The notes: generated by a model from the letters alone, not told the origin. DNA of 64,000 bases from Caballeronia arvi (GCF_001544695.2 NZ_FCOM02000005.1:225511-289510), one strand, 5' to 3'. Counted from the stretch's first letter, positions 9,271 through 20,954 are shown. Numbers and translations: made by a program.

Positions 9271-11067
9271 ATGTCAACTCAACGTTATTCCGTTACTCCC
9301 CACCCGATCGAGACATTACTGACATGGGTCAAGTCCGGTGAAATCGCTATCCCGGAGATTCAGCGACCTTTCGTCTGGGAGGCGACTCGGGTCCGGAACC
9401 TGCTCGATTCCCTATATCAGGGATATCTAGTCGGCTACCTCATTGCGTGGAAGAATCCGAATGTAAAGCTCAAGGATGGTTCGACGTCGATGGGCAAGCG
9501 GATCTTGATCGACGGTCAGCAGCGCGTCACTGCGCTGATGGCCTCGTTGCTCGGCGTAGAAGTGCTCAACGACGACTATGAAACCGTTCAGATTCGCATC
9601 GCGTTCAATCCCCAAGAGGAGACGTTCGAAGTATCGAATCCGGCGATTCGCAAGAACAGCGCCTGGTTGCCGGACATTGCCGCCGTGTTCGACTCACAGA
9701 CCAGCGTTTTTCAAATGGTCAGCGACTACTGCACAGCCAACAGCGGATGTACACAGGACAAAATCTTTAACGTTATCGAGAAACTGCGCGGCATCGTTCA
9801 CAACCATGTGGGCGTAATTGAGCTGGCCGAGGATCTGGACATAGAAACGGTCACGGAGATTTTTATACGGGTCAACTCTGCAGGTGCCTCGCTGTCGCAA
9901 GCCGACTTCGCCATGTCGAAGATTGCGGTGAATGAGACATATGGCGGAAATATGCTCCGCAAGGCGATCGACTATTTCTGCCATTTGGCCGTCGCACCCG
10001 ACTTCAAAGCAAAGATCGAGGCCTCCGACAAGCGGTTCGTTTCGTCCGGGTTCTATGAGAAGATGAAGTGGATTTGCAATGTCAACGACGACATTTACGA
10101 TCCCACATACACCGACATGTTGCGCGTTGCTTTCACGTCAGAATTCGGCCGCGGCAAGCTTCAGGATCTTGTTGCTCTCCTGTCCGGACGGAACTTCGAA
10201 ACAAAACAGTTTGAAGAAGTTATTGCGGAGCAATCGTTCAGCCAACTGAAAAGCGGCGTGCTCTCGTTTATCAACGAGACGCACTTCAATCGATTTACGA
10301 TGATCCTGCGTTCTGCCGGATTTGTCTCCAGTTCGCTTATCAGCAGTCAGAACGCGGTGAATTTTGCCTACGTTCTTTATCTGCGAGGCCGGAAGAATGG
10401 GATTCCCGCGCCTGAACTCGAACGGATCGTACGGCGCTGGTACACCATGTCGACGCTCCGGGGGCGCTATAGCGGATCTCCCGAGTCCCAGTTTGATTTC
10501 GACATCAGGCAGGTTGAATCGCAAGGCGTTCAGCAATATGTCGATGCGGTAATCGCGAACGAACTGCCAGACAGTTTCTGGACTGGAATGCTGCCGCAGT
10601 TCATGACTACGTCGTCGATCAAAAGTCCATATTTTTTATGCTATATGGCTGCGCAGGCGAAACTGGGAGACAAGGGATTTCTCTCGCGGGATATCACGGT
10701 AATGGACCTTCTGCTCAATCAGGCGGACGTGCATCATCTTTATCCCAAGAAGCATCTTTCCAATCAGCAATTCAAAGCGGCCGCGTATAACCAAATCGCG
10801 AATTATGTCGTGGCGCAGAGCGAAATCAACATTGCTATCGGTGCGAAGGATCCGAGGGTCTACTTCGAGGAATTATTGATGCAATGTACGGGTGGAGAAA
10901 AGAAGTACGGTGGAATCGACAAACGAGAAGAACTGATAGCAAATCTCGAGGCTAACTGTGTCCCCGTTTCCATGCTTTATGGAAACGTTGGTGCATACGA
11001 TGTTTTCCTGGAAGAACGGAGAAAGTTGATGGCCCTCAAAATCAAGGCGTGGTTCGCGGTGCTTTGA
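9271..11067 (+). CDS. DUF262/DUF1524-like protein, candidate type IV restriction nuclease
   Basis: A 598-residue protein. The N-terminus is a DUF262 (ParB/GmrS-like) domain: [21 protein letters not shown] at about 27-47 and the signature DGQQR at 81-85. The C-terminal part contains HHLYPKKHL at 488-496, which resembles the His-containing core of DUF1524 HNH nucleases. DUF262 plus DUF1524 is the GmrSD architecture, which cleaves glucosylated hydroxymethylcytosine DNA, but this protein lacks a clear full DUF1524 match, so the activity is inferred. Its base composition and codon use look less GC-rich than the flanking genes, consistent with horizontal transfer. It stands alone between DUF488 and tRNA-Lys, and no partner gene is adjacent. 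Confidence 0.8.
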   Translation: MSTQRYSVTPHPIETLLTWVKSGEIAIPEIQRPFVWEATRVRNLLDSLYQGYLVGYLIAWKNPNVKLKDGSTSMGKRILIDGQQRVTALMASLLGVEVLNDDYETVQIRIAFNPQEETFEVSNPAIRKNSAWLPDIAAVFDSQTSVFQMVSDYCTANSGCTQDKIFNVIEKLRGIVHNHVGVIELAEDLDIETVTEIFIRVNSAGASLSQADFAMSKIAVNETYGGNMLRKAIDYFCHLAVAPDFKAKIEASDKRFVSSGFYEKMKWICNVNDDIYDPTYTDMLRVAFTSEFGRGKLQDLVALLSGRNFETKQFEEVIAEQSFSQLKSGVLSFINETHFNRFTMILRSAGFVSSSLISSQNAVNFAYVLYLRGRKNGIPAPELERIVRRWYTMSTLRGRYSGSPESQFDFDIRQVESQGVQQYVDAVIANELPDSFWTGMLPQFMTTSSIKSPYFLCYMAAQAKLGDKGFLSRDITVMDLLLNQADVHHLYPKKHLSNQQFKAAAYNQIANYVVAQSEINIAIGAKDPRVYFEELLMQCTGGEKKYGGIDKREELIANLEANCVPVSMLYGNVGAYDVFLEERRKLMALKIKAWFAVL

Positions 11068-11230
11068 GACGAGCAAGTTCGACGCGGTTGAGGGCGATAA
11101 AACGAAATATCGTCACTCAACCTGCTATCTGGCTCACGTGCCATGTACAGCTAAGGCTAAGCCACTGATCGAGTTGGGTGGTGCGGTCAGTGAACAGAGC
11201 CGTGACCACAGCGCGCGAGCGCGGACAGAA

Positions 11231-11265
11231 ACGAAAAAGCCCGGTCAGCTTTCGCTAACCGGGCT
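11231..11265 (-). terminator. Rho-independent terminator of tRNA-Lys
   Basis: On the minus strand a 12-base-pair stem (AGCCCGGTTAGC with GCTGACCGGGCT, one G-T pair) closes a GAAA tetraloop and runs into TTTTTCG. It lies just after the 3' end of the minus-strand tRNA-Lys. The DUF262 gene on the other strand ends about 165 bases away with no terminator of its own visible. Confidence 0.9.
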
Positions 11266-11275
11266 TCGTAATGCT

Positions 11276-11351
11276 TGGTGGGGCGTGAGTGACTCGAACA
11301 CTCGACCTACGGATTAAGAGTCCGCTGCTCTACCAACTGAGCTAACGCCCC
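11276..11351 (-). tRNA. tRNA-Lys (anticodon CUU)
   Basis: A 76-base cloverleaf with encoded CCA. The acceptor stem GGGGCGT pairs perfectly with ACGCCCC. The D arm is GCTC/GAGC, the anticodon stem GCGGA/TCCGT holds the loop CTCTTAA with anticodon CTT, and the T arm is GAGTG/CACTC around TTCGAGT. It decodes AAG. A strong terminator follows directly. Its 3' end faces the lower-GC DUF262 gene, the orientation expected if that gene had entered at a tRNA attachment site, but I found no repeat of the tRNA 3' end beyond that gene. Confidence 0.97.
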
Positions 11352-11502
11352 AACAGAAACGAAATTATAGCGTCACTTTTTACAGAAGCGCAATACCCCC
11401 GCGAAGAAAATTCTTAACTTTCTGACGAAACCCTCCAAATCCCCGCAGCATCGACGCCCCATGGTCCCGGTATCATGGCGCATCCAAACCAGGCCAACAA
11501 AA

Positions 11503-11910
11503 ATGGACGATACCGCCATTCGCGCTCTGCTCGACAGCATCCTGGCCCCGTGGGTCAAGGAGTTACGACTTGCGCCCGAATCCATCGCCGACGATGCGGT
11601 CACGCTGCGCCTGCCGTACTCCGACCACCTCCGCCACGCGGGCGGCGTCATCTGCGGTCAGGTGTTCATGGCCGCCGCCGATACCGCGATGGTCGTCGTC
11701 ATCTCGCACGCACTGGGCGGTTTCCAGCCGATGACCACCGTCTCCCTCAACACGACCTTCATGCGCCCCGTAAAAACCGGCGACGTCGTCGTCACCGCGC
11801 GCATCCAGCGCCGCGGCCGCAATCTCGTCTTCGGCGATATCGAACTGCGCGACGCGCAAGGCGAACTTGCCGCGCATGCCACGACAACCTACGCGCTCAT
11901 CACCAAGTAA
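11503..11910 (+). CDS. PaaI-family hotdog thioesterase
   Basis: A 135-residue hotdog-fold thioesterase of the PaaI type. The conserved segment is HLRHAGGVICGQVFMAAADT, where the helix carries the catalytic Asp/Glu region, followed by TTVSLNTTFMRPVKTGDVVV, typical of the family's substrate-binding strands. It hydrolyses acyl-CoA thioesters; the acyl group is not predictable. Start is the ATG at 11503 (MDDTAI); a longer frame from 11461 adds unlikely residues. The stop codon abuts the start of the patatin gene, so the two are translationally close and probably form an operon with OsmC behind. Confidence 0.88.
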   Translation: MDDTAIRALLDSILAPWVKELRLAPESIADDAVTLRLPYSDHLRHAGGVICGQVFMAAADTAMVVVISHALGGFQPMTTVSLNTTFMRPVKTGDVVVTARIQRRGRNLVFGDIELRDAQGELAAHATTTYALITK

Positions 11911-12780
11911 ATGTTCGATCAGGTCGTATTCGCCGGCGGCGGAAACCGCTGCTGGTGGCAAGCCGGATTCTGGGACGTCATCCAGCCGGAACTGAATCTC
12001 AGGCCGCGCGTCATCGCGGGGATATCGGCGGGAGCGGCCACGGCGTGCATGCTCTATACGAACGAGTCGCGCTGGGTCATGCGCTACTACGCCGAAGCGC
12101 TGCGCGAGAACAGGAAAAACGCCTATTGGGGCAACCTGCTGCGCGGACAATCGGTGTTTCCGCACTACCGCATCTATCGTCAGGCGCTGCTCGATATCTT
12201 CGCGGACCGCTTTCGCGACCTCGCGAAAGCGCCCGAGATCCGTATCGGCGTGTCGCATCTGCCGCGCTGGCTCGGTGCGCGCAGCGCGGTCGCGGCGGGT
12301 CTGATCGCGTACAACATCGAGAAATACGTGCGCAAGACGCTGCATCCGACGCTCGGTCAGACGCTCGGCTTCCATCCCGAATTCGTGAAAGCGCAGGAAT
12401 GCGCGACGATCGACGATCTCGCTGATCTCATCCTCCAGTCGTCGAGCACCCCGCCGTTCACGCCGATCCTGCGACGCAACGGCCGTCCCGTCCTCGATGG
12501 CGGCATGGTCGACAACGTGCCCGTCGCCGCGCTCGATGCAACGCCCGGTCTTGTGCTCGTGATGGTCACGCGGCTCTATCCGCGCGAGCGCATGTTCGTC
12601 GTGCCGCACGGCGAGCAGAAACGCATCTACATCCAGCCATCGCGCAAGGTGCCGATTTCGAGCTGGGACTATACGAGTCCGTCGCAAATGCAACATGCTT
12701 ACGATCTGGGCCGCGCGGACGGCGAGGATTTTCTCGATCGCGCGCCGAGTCTTCTTAAAGCAGCCGAACATCTCTCCTGA
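11911..12780 (+). CDS. Patatin-like phospholipase
   Basis: A 289-residue patatin-like protein. The oxyanion motif GGGNR is at residues 9-13, the nucleophile elbow GISAG near 38-42 and the catalytic Asp in LDGGMVDN near 193. These are the complete Ser-Asp dyad elements of acyl hydrolases acting on lipids. No signal peptide is visible, so it is cytoplasmic. It starts immediately after the thioesterase stop (TAA-ATG) and ends 13 bases before OsmC. A role in lipid turnover with the thioesterase is plausible but unproven. Confidence 0.9.
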   Translation: MFDQVVFAGGGNRCWWQAGFWDVIQPELNLRPRVIAGISAGAATACMLYTNESRWVMRYYAEALRENRKNAYWGNLLRGQSVFPHYRIYRQALLDIFADRFRDLAKAPEIRIGVSHLPRWLGARSAVAAGLIAYNIEKYVRKTLHPTLGQTLGFHPEFVKAQECATIDDLADLILQSSSTPPFTPILRRNGRPVLDGGMVDNVPVAALDATPGLVLVMVTRLYPRERMFVVPHGEQKRIYIQPSRKVPISSWDYTSPSQMQHAYDLGRADGEDFLDRAPSLLKAAEHLS

Positions 12781-12793
12781 CAAGGAGCACGCC

Positions 12794-13270
12794 GTGGCGA
12801 AGCAGCACACATATCAACTGACCGTCGACTGGACGGGCAATCTCGGTTCCGGCACATCGGCCTACGGCGCCTACTCGCGCGAGCATCTCGTGCGCGTCGG
12901 CGCCAAGACGGCGATCGAAGCGTCGAGCGATCCGGCGTTTCGCGGCGATCCCGCGCGCCACAATCCGGAGGAGTTGTTCGTGGCGTCGCTGTCGTCGTGT
13001 CACATGCTCTGGTATCTGCACCTGTGCGCGACGAACAAGATCGTCGTGACGGCATATGTCGATGAAGCCATCGGCACGATGCAAGAGGAGAAGAACGGGA
13101 GCGGACGTTTCGTCGATGTGACGCTGCGCCCGCGCGTGACGATCGGCGCTGGTGGCGACTCCGGTCTCGCGACGCGCCTTCACGACGACGCGCACCGCTT
13201 CTGTTTCATCGCCAATTCGGTGAATTTTCCGGTGCGCTGCGAGCCGTCGATCGAGATCTCGACGCTCTAG
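12794..13270 (+). CDS. OsmC-family peroxiredoxin-like protein
   Basis: A 158-residue OsmC/Ohr-family protein. The hallmark is NPEELFVASLSSCHMLWYLHL, holding the first reactive cysteine, and the C-terminal DDAHRFCFIANSVNFPV, holding the second. The pair reduces organic hydroperoxides in characterised relatives. Translation starts at a GTG at 12794 with AAGGAG six bases upstream; this is why I reject a longer frame reaching back into the patatin gene. It is convergent with the dehydrogenase, with 15 bases between the stop codons. Confidence 0.92.
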   Translation: MAKQHTYQLTVDWTGNLGSGTSAYGAYSREHLVRVGAKTAIEASSDPAFRGDPARHNPEELFVASLSSCHMLWYLHLCATNKIVVTAYVDEAIGTMQEEKNGSGRFVDVTLRPRVTIGAGGDSGLATRLHDDAHRFCFIANSVNFPVRCEPSIEISTL

Positions 13271-13285
13271 CCACGCCAATCGCGC

Positions 13286-14302
13286 TCAGCGGCGGCGCGC
13301 GTGCTGGAGCGCTTCCTTGTTGAAGACGCTCGATGTGTCGCCCGCATCGAACGCGAGGATGTTCCGGAACGCGGCGCCGAAGTACAGCTCGTAGCTTTCG
13401 CGCTCCACATAGCCGATGTGCGGCGTGCAGATCACGTTCTCCAGCCGCAGCAGGCCGTAGCCCTGCAGAATCGGCTCGCTTTCGAAGACATCAACCGCGA
13501 CCATGCCCGGACGGTTGTGATGCACCGCATTGAGCAGCGCGTTCTCTTCGAGCAGTTCGGCGCGGCTCGTGTTGACGAAGAGCGCGGTCGGCTTCATGCG
13601 CATCAGATCGTCTTGCTTGACGATGCCCGTCGTCTCGTCGGTCAAACGCAGATGCAGCGTCAGGACATCGCTTTGTTCGAAGAATGCCTCGCGGGTCTCG
13701 GCAACGGCGAAGCCGTCTTCGCGCGCCGCGCTTTGGGAATGCTCGCGTCCGTAGACGAGCACGTTCATTCCGAAGGCCTTGCCGTAGCCCGCGACCAGTT
13801 TGCCGATCTTCCCGTAGCCCCAGATGCCGAGCGTCTGCCCGCGCAGCACTTGTCCGAGCCCGAAGTTCGGCGGCAGCGCCGATGTCTTCAGCCCCGACTG
13901 CTGCCACGCGCCTTGCTTGAGGTTCGCGACGTACTGCGGGATGCGCCGCTGCGCCGACATGATGAGCGCCCACGTCAGTTCGGCGGGCGCGACGGGCGAG
14001 CCCGTGCCTTCCAGCACCGCGATGCCGCGTTCCGTACACGCATCGATATCGATGTGACCGCCGCCCGCCCGCCCCGTCTGACTGATCATGCGCAGTTTCG
14101 GGCATTTGTCGAGCAGTTGAGAGCTGATGCGGGTGCGTTCGCGGATCAGGACGAGCGCGTCGACTTCCGAAAGTCTGCTGGCCAACTGTCCGAGACCACG
14201 CACCGTGTTATTGAAGACTTTCACCTCATGGTCATCGAGCAAATGGAAGCAATCGAGCTTCCGGACGGCGTCCTGGTAGTCGTCGAGAATGGCGATTTTC
14301 AT
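13286..14302 (-). CDS. D-2-hydroxyacid dehydrogenase family protein
   Basis: A 338-residue NAD(P)-dependent dehydrogenase. The Rossmann motif WGYGKIG lies near 156-162. The catalytic set is visible: Arg in NTSRAELL, Glu in VFESEP and His in CTPHIGY. The family covers phosphoglycerate, lactate and formate dehydrogenases; the DDYQDAV N-terminus matches a subgroup often annotated only as hydroxyacid dehydrogenase, so the substrate is unknown. Start taken at MKIAIL; an ATG two codons upstream and another nine codons upstream are alternatives, and none has a clear ribosome site. It is divergent from pckG. Confidence 0.9.
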   Translation of the reverse strand: MKIAILDDYQDAVRKLDCFHLLDDHEVKVFNNTVRGLGQLASRLSEVDALVLIRERTRISSQLLDKCPKLRMISQTGRAGGGHIDIDACTERGIAVLEGTGSPVAPAELTWALIMSAQRRIPQYVANLKQGAWQQSGLKTSALPPNFGLGQVLRGQTLGIWGYGKIGKLVAGYGKAFGMNVLVYGREHSQSAAREDGFAVAETREAFFEQSDVLTLHLRLTDETTGIVKQDDLMRMKPTALFVNTSRAELLEENALLNAVHHNRPGMVAVDVFESEPILQGYGLLRLENVICTPHIGYVERESYELYFGAAFRNILAFDAGDTSSVFNKEALQHARRR

Positions 14303-14789
14303 GGGCATGGATTGGCTTTTGTTAGGCATCGAACGTGCTGCATTTTTATCGAGGGAGAGAATGGAGCGCTTAAATTCGGGTAAATACCGATAAATTGCGC
14401 TCTATTGTGTCTTATTGCGCTGCATCACAATGTTCGCGCGATGCGGTGTTATGCTTGACTCCCCATTTTTCAGGAGGCTCGTGCGTCCCCGCCAAAATAG
14501 AGAAATTCCGCGCAACTAGCGGAAATCACGGAATTTCGCGAGGAGGCAGGCCACTTAGTATCTCTTTTTAACAGTTTGTTCCTTTGCCACGCAAGCCGCG
14601 AAAGGTACGGTTTGCTTGTAAAGGATTCATGCCCGTGACGCCGCATTGGCTCCCGAACCGCATTTCGTGCGATGAAACCATCTGTCGGAGTTGCACGAAA
14701 GCGCCCGGCGGTTCGAGTCGCAAACGCCTCTCGCATGCAGCGTCGTATGGGCAAATCGGTTTTCATTGCAGAAGAACGGAGACAGCTCG
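14303..14789 (+). other. Intergenic region between the dehydrogenase and pckG
   Basis: About 490 bases without a convincing gene, separating divergent transcription units. It should hold both promoters. The pckG-proximal half contains a pair of overlapping inverted repeats near 14502-14537 (separate entry) and the ribosome site CGGAGACA before the pckG ATG. I saw no tRNA and no additional protein-coding frame I would defend. Confidence 0.6.
14502..14537 (+). promoter_or_regulatory. Two mutually exclusive hairpins upstream of pckG
   Basis: Two inverted repeats overlap. The outer one pairs GAAATTCCG (14502-14510) with CGGAATTTC (14529-14537). The inner one pairs TTCCGC (14506-14511) with GCGGAA (14519-14524). 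The arms share bases, so as RNA only one could form at a time; as DNA either could be an operator. The element lies about 250 bases upstream of the pckG start. Whether it is transcribed is unknown. Confidence 0.4.
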
Positions 14790-16661
<1,872 letters not shown>

Positions 16662-16705
16662 TGCCACGCAGGATTGATGTCAAAAACTGAATCAATCCCC
16701 AAAAG

Positions 16706-16737
16706 AACGGGTCGGCGCAAGCCGGCCCGTTTTTTCT
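16706..16737 (+). terminator. Rho-independent terminator of pckG
   Basis: Stem AACGGGTCGGC with GCCGGCCCGTT (11 pairs, one G-T) around a GCAA tetraloop, followed by six T residues and CTT. It begins about 45 bases after the pckG stop codon. Confidence 0.93.
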
Positions 16738-16983
16738 TGCCTACACCGTCAAAATAGACGCGGCCAGTCTTTTAAAAAATTTCGTCTATCAGCGAATACC
16801 CGGGCGAGTGTTGTGTGAAGCGCAACAATCGGTGATCTTTCATCGGCATAACGCGGCTAACTACCAGATTTTTTTCGACTTTTTCGTGCTTCCCGGCAAC
16901 TTCTGCACGAAAGTGCCGGTCCTAGGATAATCCTGAATTGCTTTGCAGCAGAATTCGAGCCGTGTAGCGGCAGGAGTTGTCTT

Positions 16984-18069
16984 ATGGATCATTTGCAGTC
17001 GATGAGAGTGTTCGTGCGTGTCGCGGATCTCGGAAGTTTCGCCCGGGCCGCGAGCGCGATGGATATCTCCAATGCGGTGGCGACGCGCCACGTCGCGGAC
17101 CTCGAAGGCCGCCTCGGCACGCGTCTGCTCAACCGCACGACGCGCAGCCTTTCGCTCACCGAGTCCGGCCAGGTCTATCTGGAAAGGGCGCGGCAGATTC
17201 TCGACGAACTGGAAGACGTCGAACAAATGGTGGTGGCGCGCAATCACGAGCCGCTCGGGTCGCTCAGGATCGTCGCGCCCGTCGTGTTCGGTCTGCACAA
17301 TCTCGCGCCCGTGTTGCAGACGTATGCGCAGCGTTATCCGAAGGTCGTGCCCGATGTGACGCTGGTCGATCGTCAGGTCGATCTGGTCGAGGAAGGTTTC
17401 GATGTCGGCATCGTCATCGCCCGGCAGGTGAAGAGTGCGAGCATCGTCACGCGGCGCCTGACGACGGGTTGCATGACGGTCTGCGCGACGCCTGCGTATC
17501 TGGAAAAGCACGGCACGCCGACGCGCCCGGAGCATCTGCTCGAACATCCGTGCCTGAGCCTGCCCTCCGAATATTGGGGCGACGAGCGCGTGTTCACCGG
17601 TCCGGAAGGCGAGGTGCGCGTGCGCCCGCAGAACGTGATCATCGCGAACAACACGGAAATGCTGCGGCAGTTCGCGCTGCTCGGCATGGGCATCGCGATT
17701 TTGCCGAGCTATCTGATCGGCAACGACACGACGCGCGGCCAACTTGTGCGCCTGCTCGGGGACTATCAGTTGCCGCAGGTCGAGATCAATGTTGCGTATC
17801 CGAGCCGGCGTCACTTGCCGGCGAAGGTGCGCACGTTCATCGATCACCTGGTCGAGCATTTCAGCCAGACGCCGAATCATCAGCTTGGCGAGCAGTGGAT
17901 TCGCGATGGTCGCGGCAGGCCCGTGTCGGCGGCGCCCGCCCGCTACGAGCATGCTGATGAACACGCGACGCCCGCGCCACGCTCACGTCCGATCGACGGC
18001 GAAATGGCGCCGAAGTTGTCGAAACCTTCGCGAACGCGAGGGCGCGTGCCAGCGGCATCGCCGTTCTGA
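16984..18069 (+). CDS. LysR-family transcriptional regulator
   Basis: A 361-residue LysR-type regulator. The N-terminal winged helix-turn-helix covers residues 1-60 (SFARAASAMDISNAVATRHV and LGTRLLNRTTRSLSLTESG), followed by the linker helix and a periplasmic-binding-like effector domain from about 90 to 300. Family members are usually near 300 residues. Here about 55 extra residues at the C-terminus (from about 305), rich in Arg, Pro and Ala, have no domain I recognise. It is not divergent from an obvious target, so the regulon is unknown. It converges on topB and shares a bidirectional terminator with it. Confidence 0.92.
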   Translation: MDHLQSMRVFVRVADLGSFARAASAMDISNAVATRHVADLEGRLGTRLLNRTTRSLSLTESGQVYLERARQILDELEDVEQMVVARNHEPLGSLRIVAPVVFGLHNLAPVLQTYAQRYPKVVPDVTLVDRQVDLVEEGFDVGIVIARQVKSASIVTRRLTTGCMTVCATPAYLEKHGTPTRPEHLLEHPCLSLPSEYWGDERVFTGPEGEVRVRPQNVIIANNTEMLRQFALLGMGIAILPSYLIGNDTTRGQLVRLLGDYQLPQVEINVAYPSRRHLPAKVRTFIDHLVEHFSQTPNHQLGEQWIRDGRGRPVSAAPARYEHADEHATPAPRSRPIDGEMAPKLSKPSRTRGRVPAASPF

Positions 18070-18100
18070 AGTTATCGCGCGAAAGCCGCGCGCAATGGAA

Positions 18101-18132
18101 AAAACCCCCGCGAATCGCTTCGCGGGGGTTTT
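18101..18132. terminator. Bidirectional terminator between the LysR gene and topB
   Basis: Perfect 14-base-pair stem AAAACCCCCGCGAA with TTCGCGGGGGTTTT around a TCGC loop. The A-rich left and T-rich right flanks allow it to work in both directions for the two convergent genes. Confidence 0.93.
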
Positions 18133-18155
18133 GCTTTTTGTCGCTGAGAGGAACG

Positions 18156-20804
18156 TCAGCTCGCCTTGCGCGCCACAGTCTTTTTGACGGCGGCCTTCTT
18201 CGCCGGCGCTTTCTTCGCGACGGGCTTCGCACGCGTCGTTTTCGCGGCGACGGCGACATCGCTATCGGCGCTTTCGTCGCCGCTCTCGCCCTGTGCTTCC
18301 GTCGCAGCGCCGCGCTTGGCCGCAGCCGTCTTCGCCCCCGGCTTGGCTTCCTTCTTCTCGAACTCGAAGCCGATCTTGCCATCCGGCTGCTTCACGAGAA
18401 ACGCCTTGAAGTTGCGTCCGGTACGCGACGACTTGAAGTTCGTCAGCAGATCGGTGCGGCCTTCGCCGAGCAGTTTTTCCATCTGCTCGCGGGCGATTTC
18501 TTGTTGAAGAATCACCTTGCCCGAGCGGAAGTCACAAGTCTTCGGATTCGATACCGAATTCTCGCAGACGTAGCTCATGCCGTGCTCGAACACGCGTGAC
18601 TGACACTTCGGACAGGCGCCGACCGGCGTCTGTTCGGAGAAATCGGGCGGTTCGCCGTCCTCGCCGCCGCTGTCCTGACCGAAATCGAATTCGAGCTTGT
18701 AATTCTTGATCTCGTCATCGAGCGAAAGCTTGAGAATCGCAGAGAACGGACGACCCATCTTGCTGCGGAATCCCGACAGCGGTCCGATGGTTTTCTCGCG
18801 CAGCAATTCCTCGACTTCCGGAATTTCGAACTGACGCCCGCCCGGAATCTTCGAAATCGAAAACTCGCACTTCGTGCACGCGAAGCGGCGATAGTTCTCC
18901 TTCACCTGCGAGCCGCAGTTCGGACACGGCGTTTCGAGCGTCGCGTAGTCGCCGGGAATCGTGTCCGAGTCGTATTCCTTCGCGCGCTTGACGATGGTCT
19001 GCGTCATCCGCGCGATTTCCTGCATGAACTGATCGCGATGCAGGCTGCCGCGCTCCATCTGCGACAGCTTGTGCTCCCATTGGCCGGTCAGTTCGGGCGC
19101 GGTGAGTTCTTCGACGCCGAGGCCGCGCAGAAGCGTCATCAACTGGAATGCCTTGGCGGTCGGAATCAGCTCGCGGCCTTCGCGCACCATGTACTTCTCG
19201 CCGAGTAGACCTTCGATGATCGCCGCGCGCGTGGCCGGCGTCCCGAGGCCCTTCGCGGCCATCGCGTCGCGCAGTTCTTCGTCTTCGACGAGCTTGCCCG
19301 CGCCTTCCATCGCCGAGAGCAGGGACGCTTCGTTGTAGCGCGCGGGCGGCTTGGTCACGAGACCTTGCGCGGCGATCTTCTCGACGTCGACCTGTTCGCC
19401 CTTCTGCACCGGCACGAGATTGCCGTCTTCGCCCGCGGCTTCGCGACCGTAGACCTGCAGCCAGCCCGGCTCGACGAGCACCTTGCCTTCCGTCTTGAAG
19501 TGATGCCCCGAGACTTCGGTGATGCGCGTCGTGACGAGGTATTCCGCCGCCGGGAAGAACACGGAGAGGAAACGCTTCACGACGAGGTCATACAGCTTCT
19601 GCTCCGGCTCCGACAGCGACTTCGGCGCCTGCAACGTCGGGATGATGGCGAAGTGATCGCTGATCTTCGAGTTGTCGAAGATGCGCTTGTTCGGCTTCAC
19701 CCAGCCCTTGTCGAGCACCTGCTTCGCGAACGGCAGATAGTTGTTGCTCTCCTTGAGCATGGTCATCGTGTCCTTGACCGTGCTCAAGTAGTCCTCGGGC
19801 AGCGCGCGCGAATCGGTACGCGGATACGTCAGGACCTTGTGCTTTTCATACAGCGCCTGCGCGAGACCGAGCGTGTTCTTCGCCGAGAAGCCGAAGCGGC
19901 CGTTGGCTTCACGCTGCAAGCTGGTCAGATCGAAAAGCAGCGGCGACATCTGCGTCGACGGTTTCGATTCTTCCGTGACCGTGCCGGTCTTGTCGCGACA
20001 CGCCGCTACCACTGATTCCGCCGCCGCGAGACTCCACAGGCGCGAATCGCGCTGTTCAGGATCGTTTTCGACACGCTTGAACTTCGGATCGAACCAGCGG
20101 CCTTCGTAGATGCCCTTCGCGGCGATGAACTCGGCGCGCACTTCCCAATAGTCGCGCGGCACGAAACGGCGGATTTTCTCCTCACGTTCGACGACGATCG
20201 ACAGCGTTGGCGTCTGAACGCGGCCGACGGTCGTCAGGAAGAAACCGCCGCCCTTGCTGTTGAACGCGGTCATCGCGCGCGTGCCGTTGATGCCGACGAG
20301 CCAGTCGGCTTCGGAACGGCAGCGGGCGGCGTCGGCGAGCGGCTGCATGTCGGCGTCGCTGCGTAGATTCGCGAAGCCTTCGCGGATCGCGGCGGGTGTC
20401 ATCGATTGCAGCCAGAGGCGCTGGACCGGCTGCTTCGCTTTCGCGTGCTGCGCGATCAGGCGGAAGATCAACTCGCCCTCGCGCCCCGCGTCGCATGCGT
20501 TGATGAGGCGGTCGATGTCCTTGCGCTTCAACAGCTTCGTCAGCACCTTCAGGCGCGATTCGCTTTTCGCGATGGGATTCAGGTCGAAATGCGGCGGAAT
20601 GACCGGCAGGTTCGTGAAGCTCCATTTGCCGCGCTTGACGTCGTATTCCTCGGGCGCCGCGATTTCGAGCAGATGGCCGACCGCGGACGAGAGCACGTAA
20701 TCGTCGCTCTCGAAATACTCGTCATGCTTGGTGAAGCCGCCCAGCGCACGCGCGATGTCGTTCGCGACGGAGGGCTTCTCAGCGATGATCAGGGCTTTGG
20801 ACAT
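18156..20804 (-). CDS. topB: DNA topoisomerase III
   Basis: An 882-residue type IA topoisomerase. The TOPRIM N-terminus starts KALIIAEKPSVANDIA and carries NACDAGREGELIFRL. The active-site region is LTYPRTDSRALPEDY with the catalytic Tyr. The C-terminal half adds two zinc fingers (CPNCGS...CTKCEF and CPKCQS...CEN), then domains like FKSSRTGRNFKAFLV and a low-complexity Lys/Ala tail of about 65 residues. It relaxes negative supercoils and decatenates DNA. The tail may help DNA binding or is simply variable. The ATG at 20804 is the natural start. Confidence 0.95.
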   Translation of the reverse strand: MSKALIIAEKPSVANDIARALGGFTKHDEYFESDDYVLSSAVGHLLEIAAPEEYDVKRGKWSFTNLPVIPPHFDLNPIAKSESRLKVLTKLLKRKDIDRLINACDAGREGELIFRLIAQHAKAKQPVQRLWLQSMTPAAIREGFANLRSDADMQPLADAARCRSEADWLVGINGTRAMTAFNSKGGGFFLTTVGRVQTPTLSIVVEREEKIRRFVPRDYWEVRAEFIAAKGIYEGRWFDPKFKRVENDPEQRDSRLWSLAAAESVVAACRDKTGTVTEESKPSTQMSPLLFDLTSLQREANGRFGFSAKNTLGLAQALYEKHKVLTYPRTDSRALPEDYLSTVKDTMTMLKESNNYLPFAKQVLDKGWVKPNKRIFDNSKISDHFAIIPTLQAPKSLSEPEQKLYDLVVKRFLSVFFPAAEYLVTTRITEVSGHHFKTEGKVLVEPGWLQVYGREAAGEDGNLVPVQKGEQVDVEKIAAQGLVTKPPARYNEASLLSAMEGAGKLVEDEELRDAMAAKGLGTPATRAAIIEGLLGEKYMVREGRELIPTAKAFQLMTLLRGLGVEELTAPELTGQWEHKLSQMERGSLHRDQFMQEIARMTQTIVKRAKEYDSDTIPGDYATLETPCPNCGSQVKENYRRFACTKCEFSISKIPGGRQFEIPEVEELLREKTIGPLSGFRSKMGRPFSAILKLSLDDEIKNYKLEFDFGQDSGGEDGEPPDFSEQTPVGACPKCQSRVFEHGMSYVCENSVSNPKTCDFRSGKVILQQEIAREQMEKLLGEGRTDLLTNFKSSRTGRNFKAFLVKQPDGKIGFEFEKKEAKPGAKTAAAKRGAATEAQGESGDESADSDVAVAAKTTRAKPVAKKAPAKKAAVKKTVARKAS

Positions 20805-20954
20805 GACTCAATAAGTTGGTAACTGGCAGCGGCCCGGTTTGGGCTGCTTTAACGACCGCTTTATAGCACACGGTTTGTGCAGTGGTAGTCGAAGCGCGTA
20901 TCCGGGCGCTTCAATATGTGGCTCGCGAAGCGCATTTCCCGCGCAAAAAAACGA

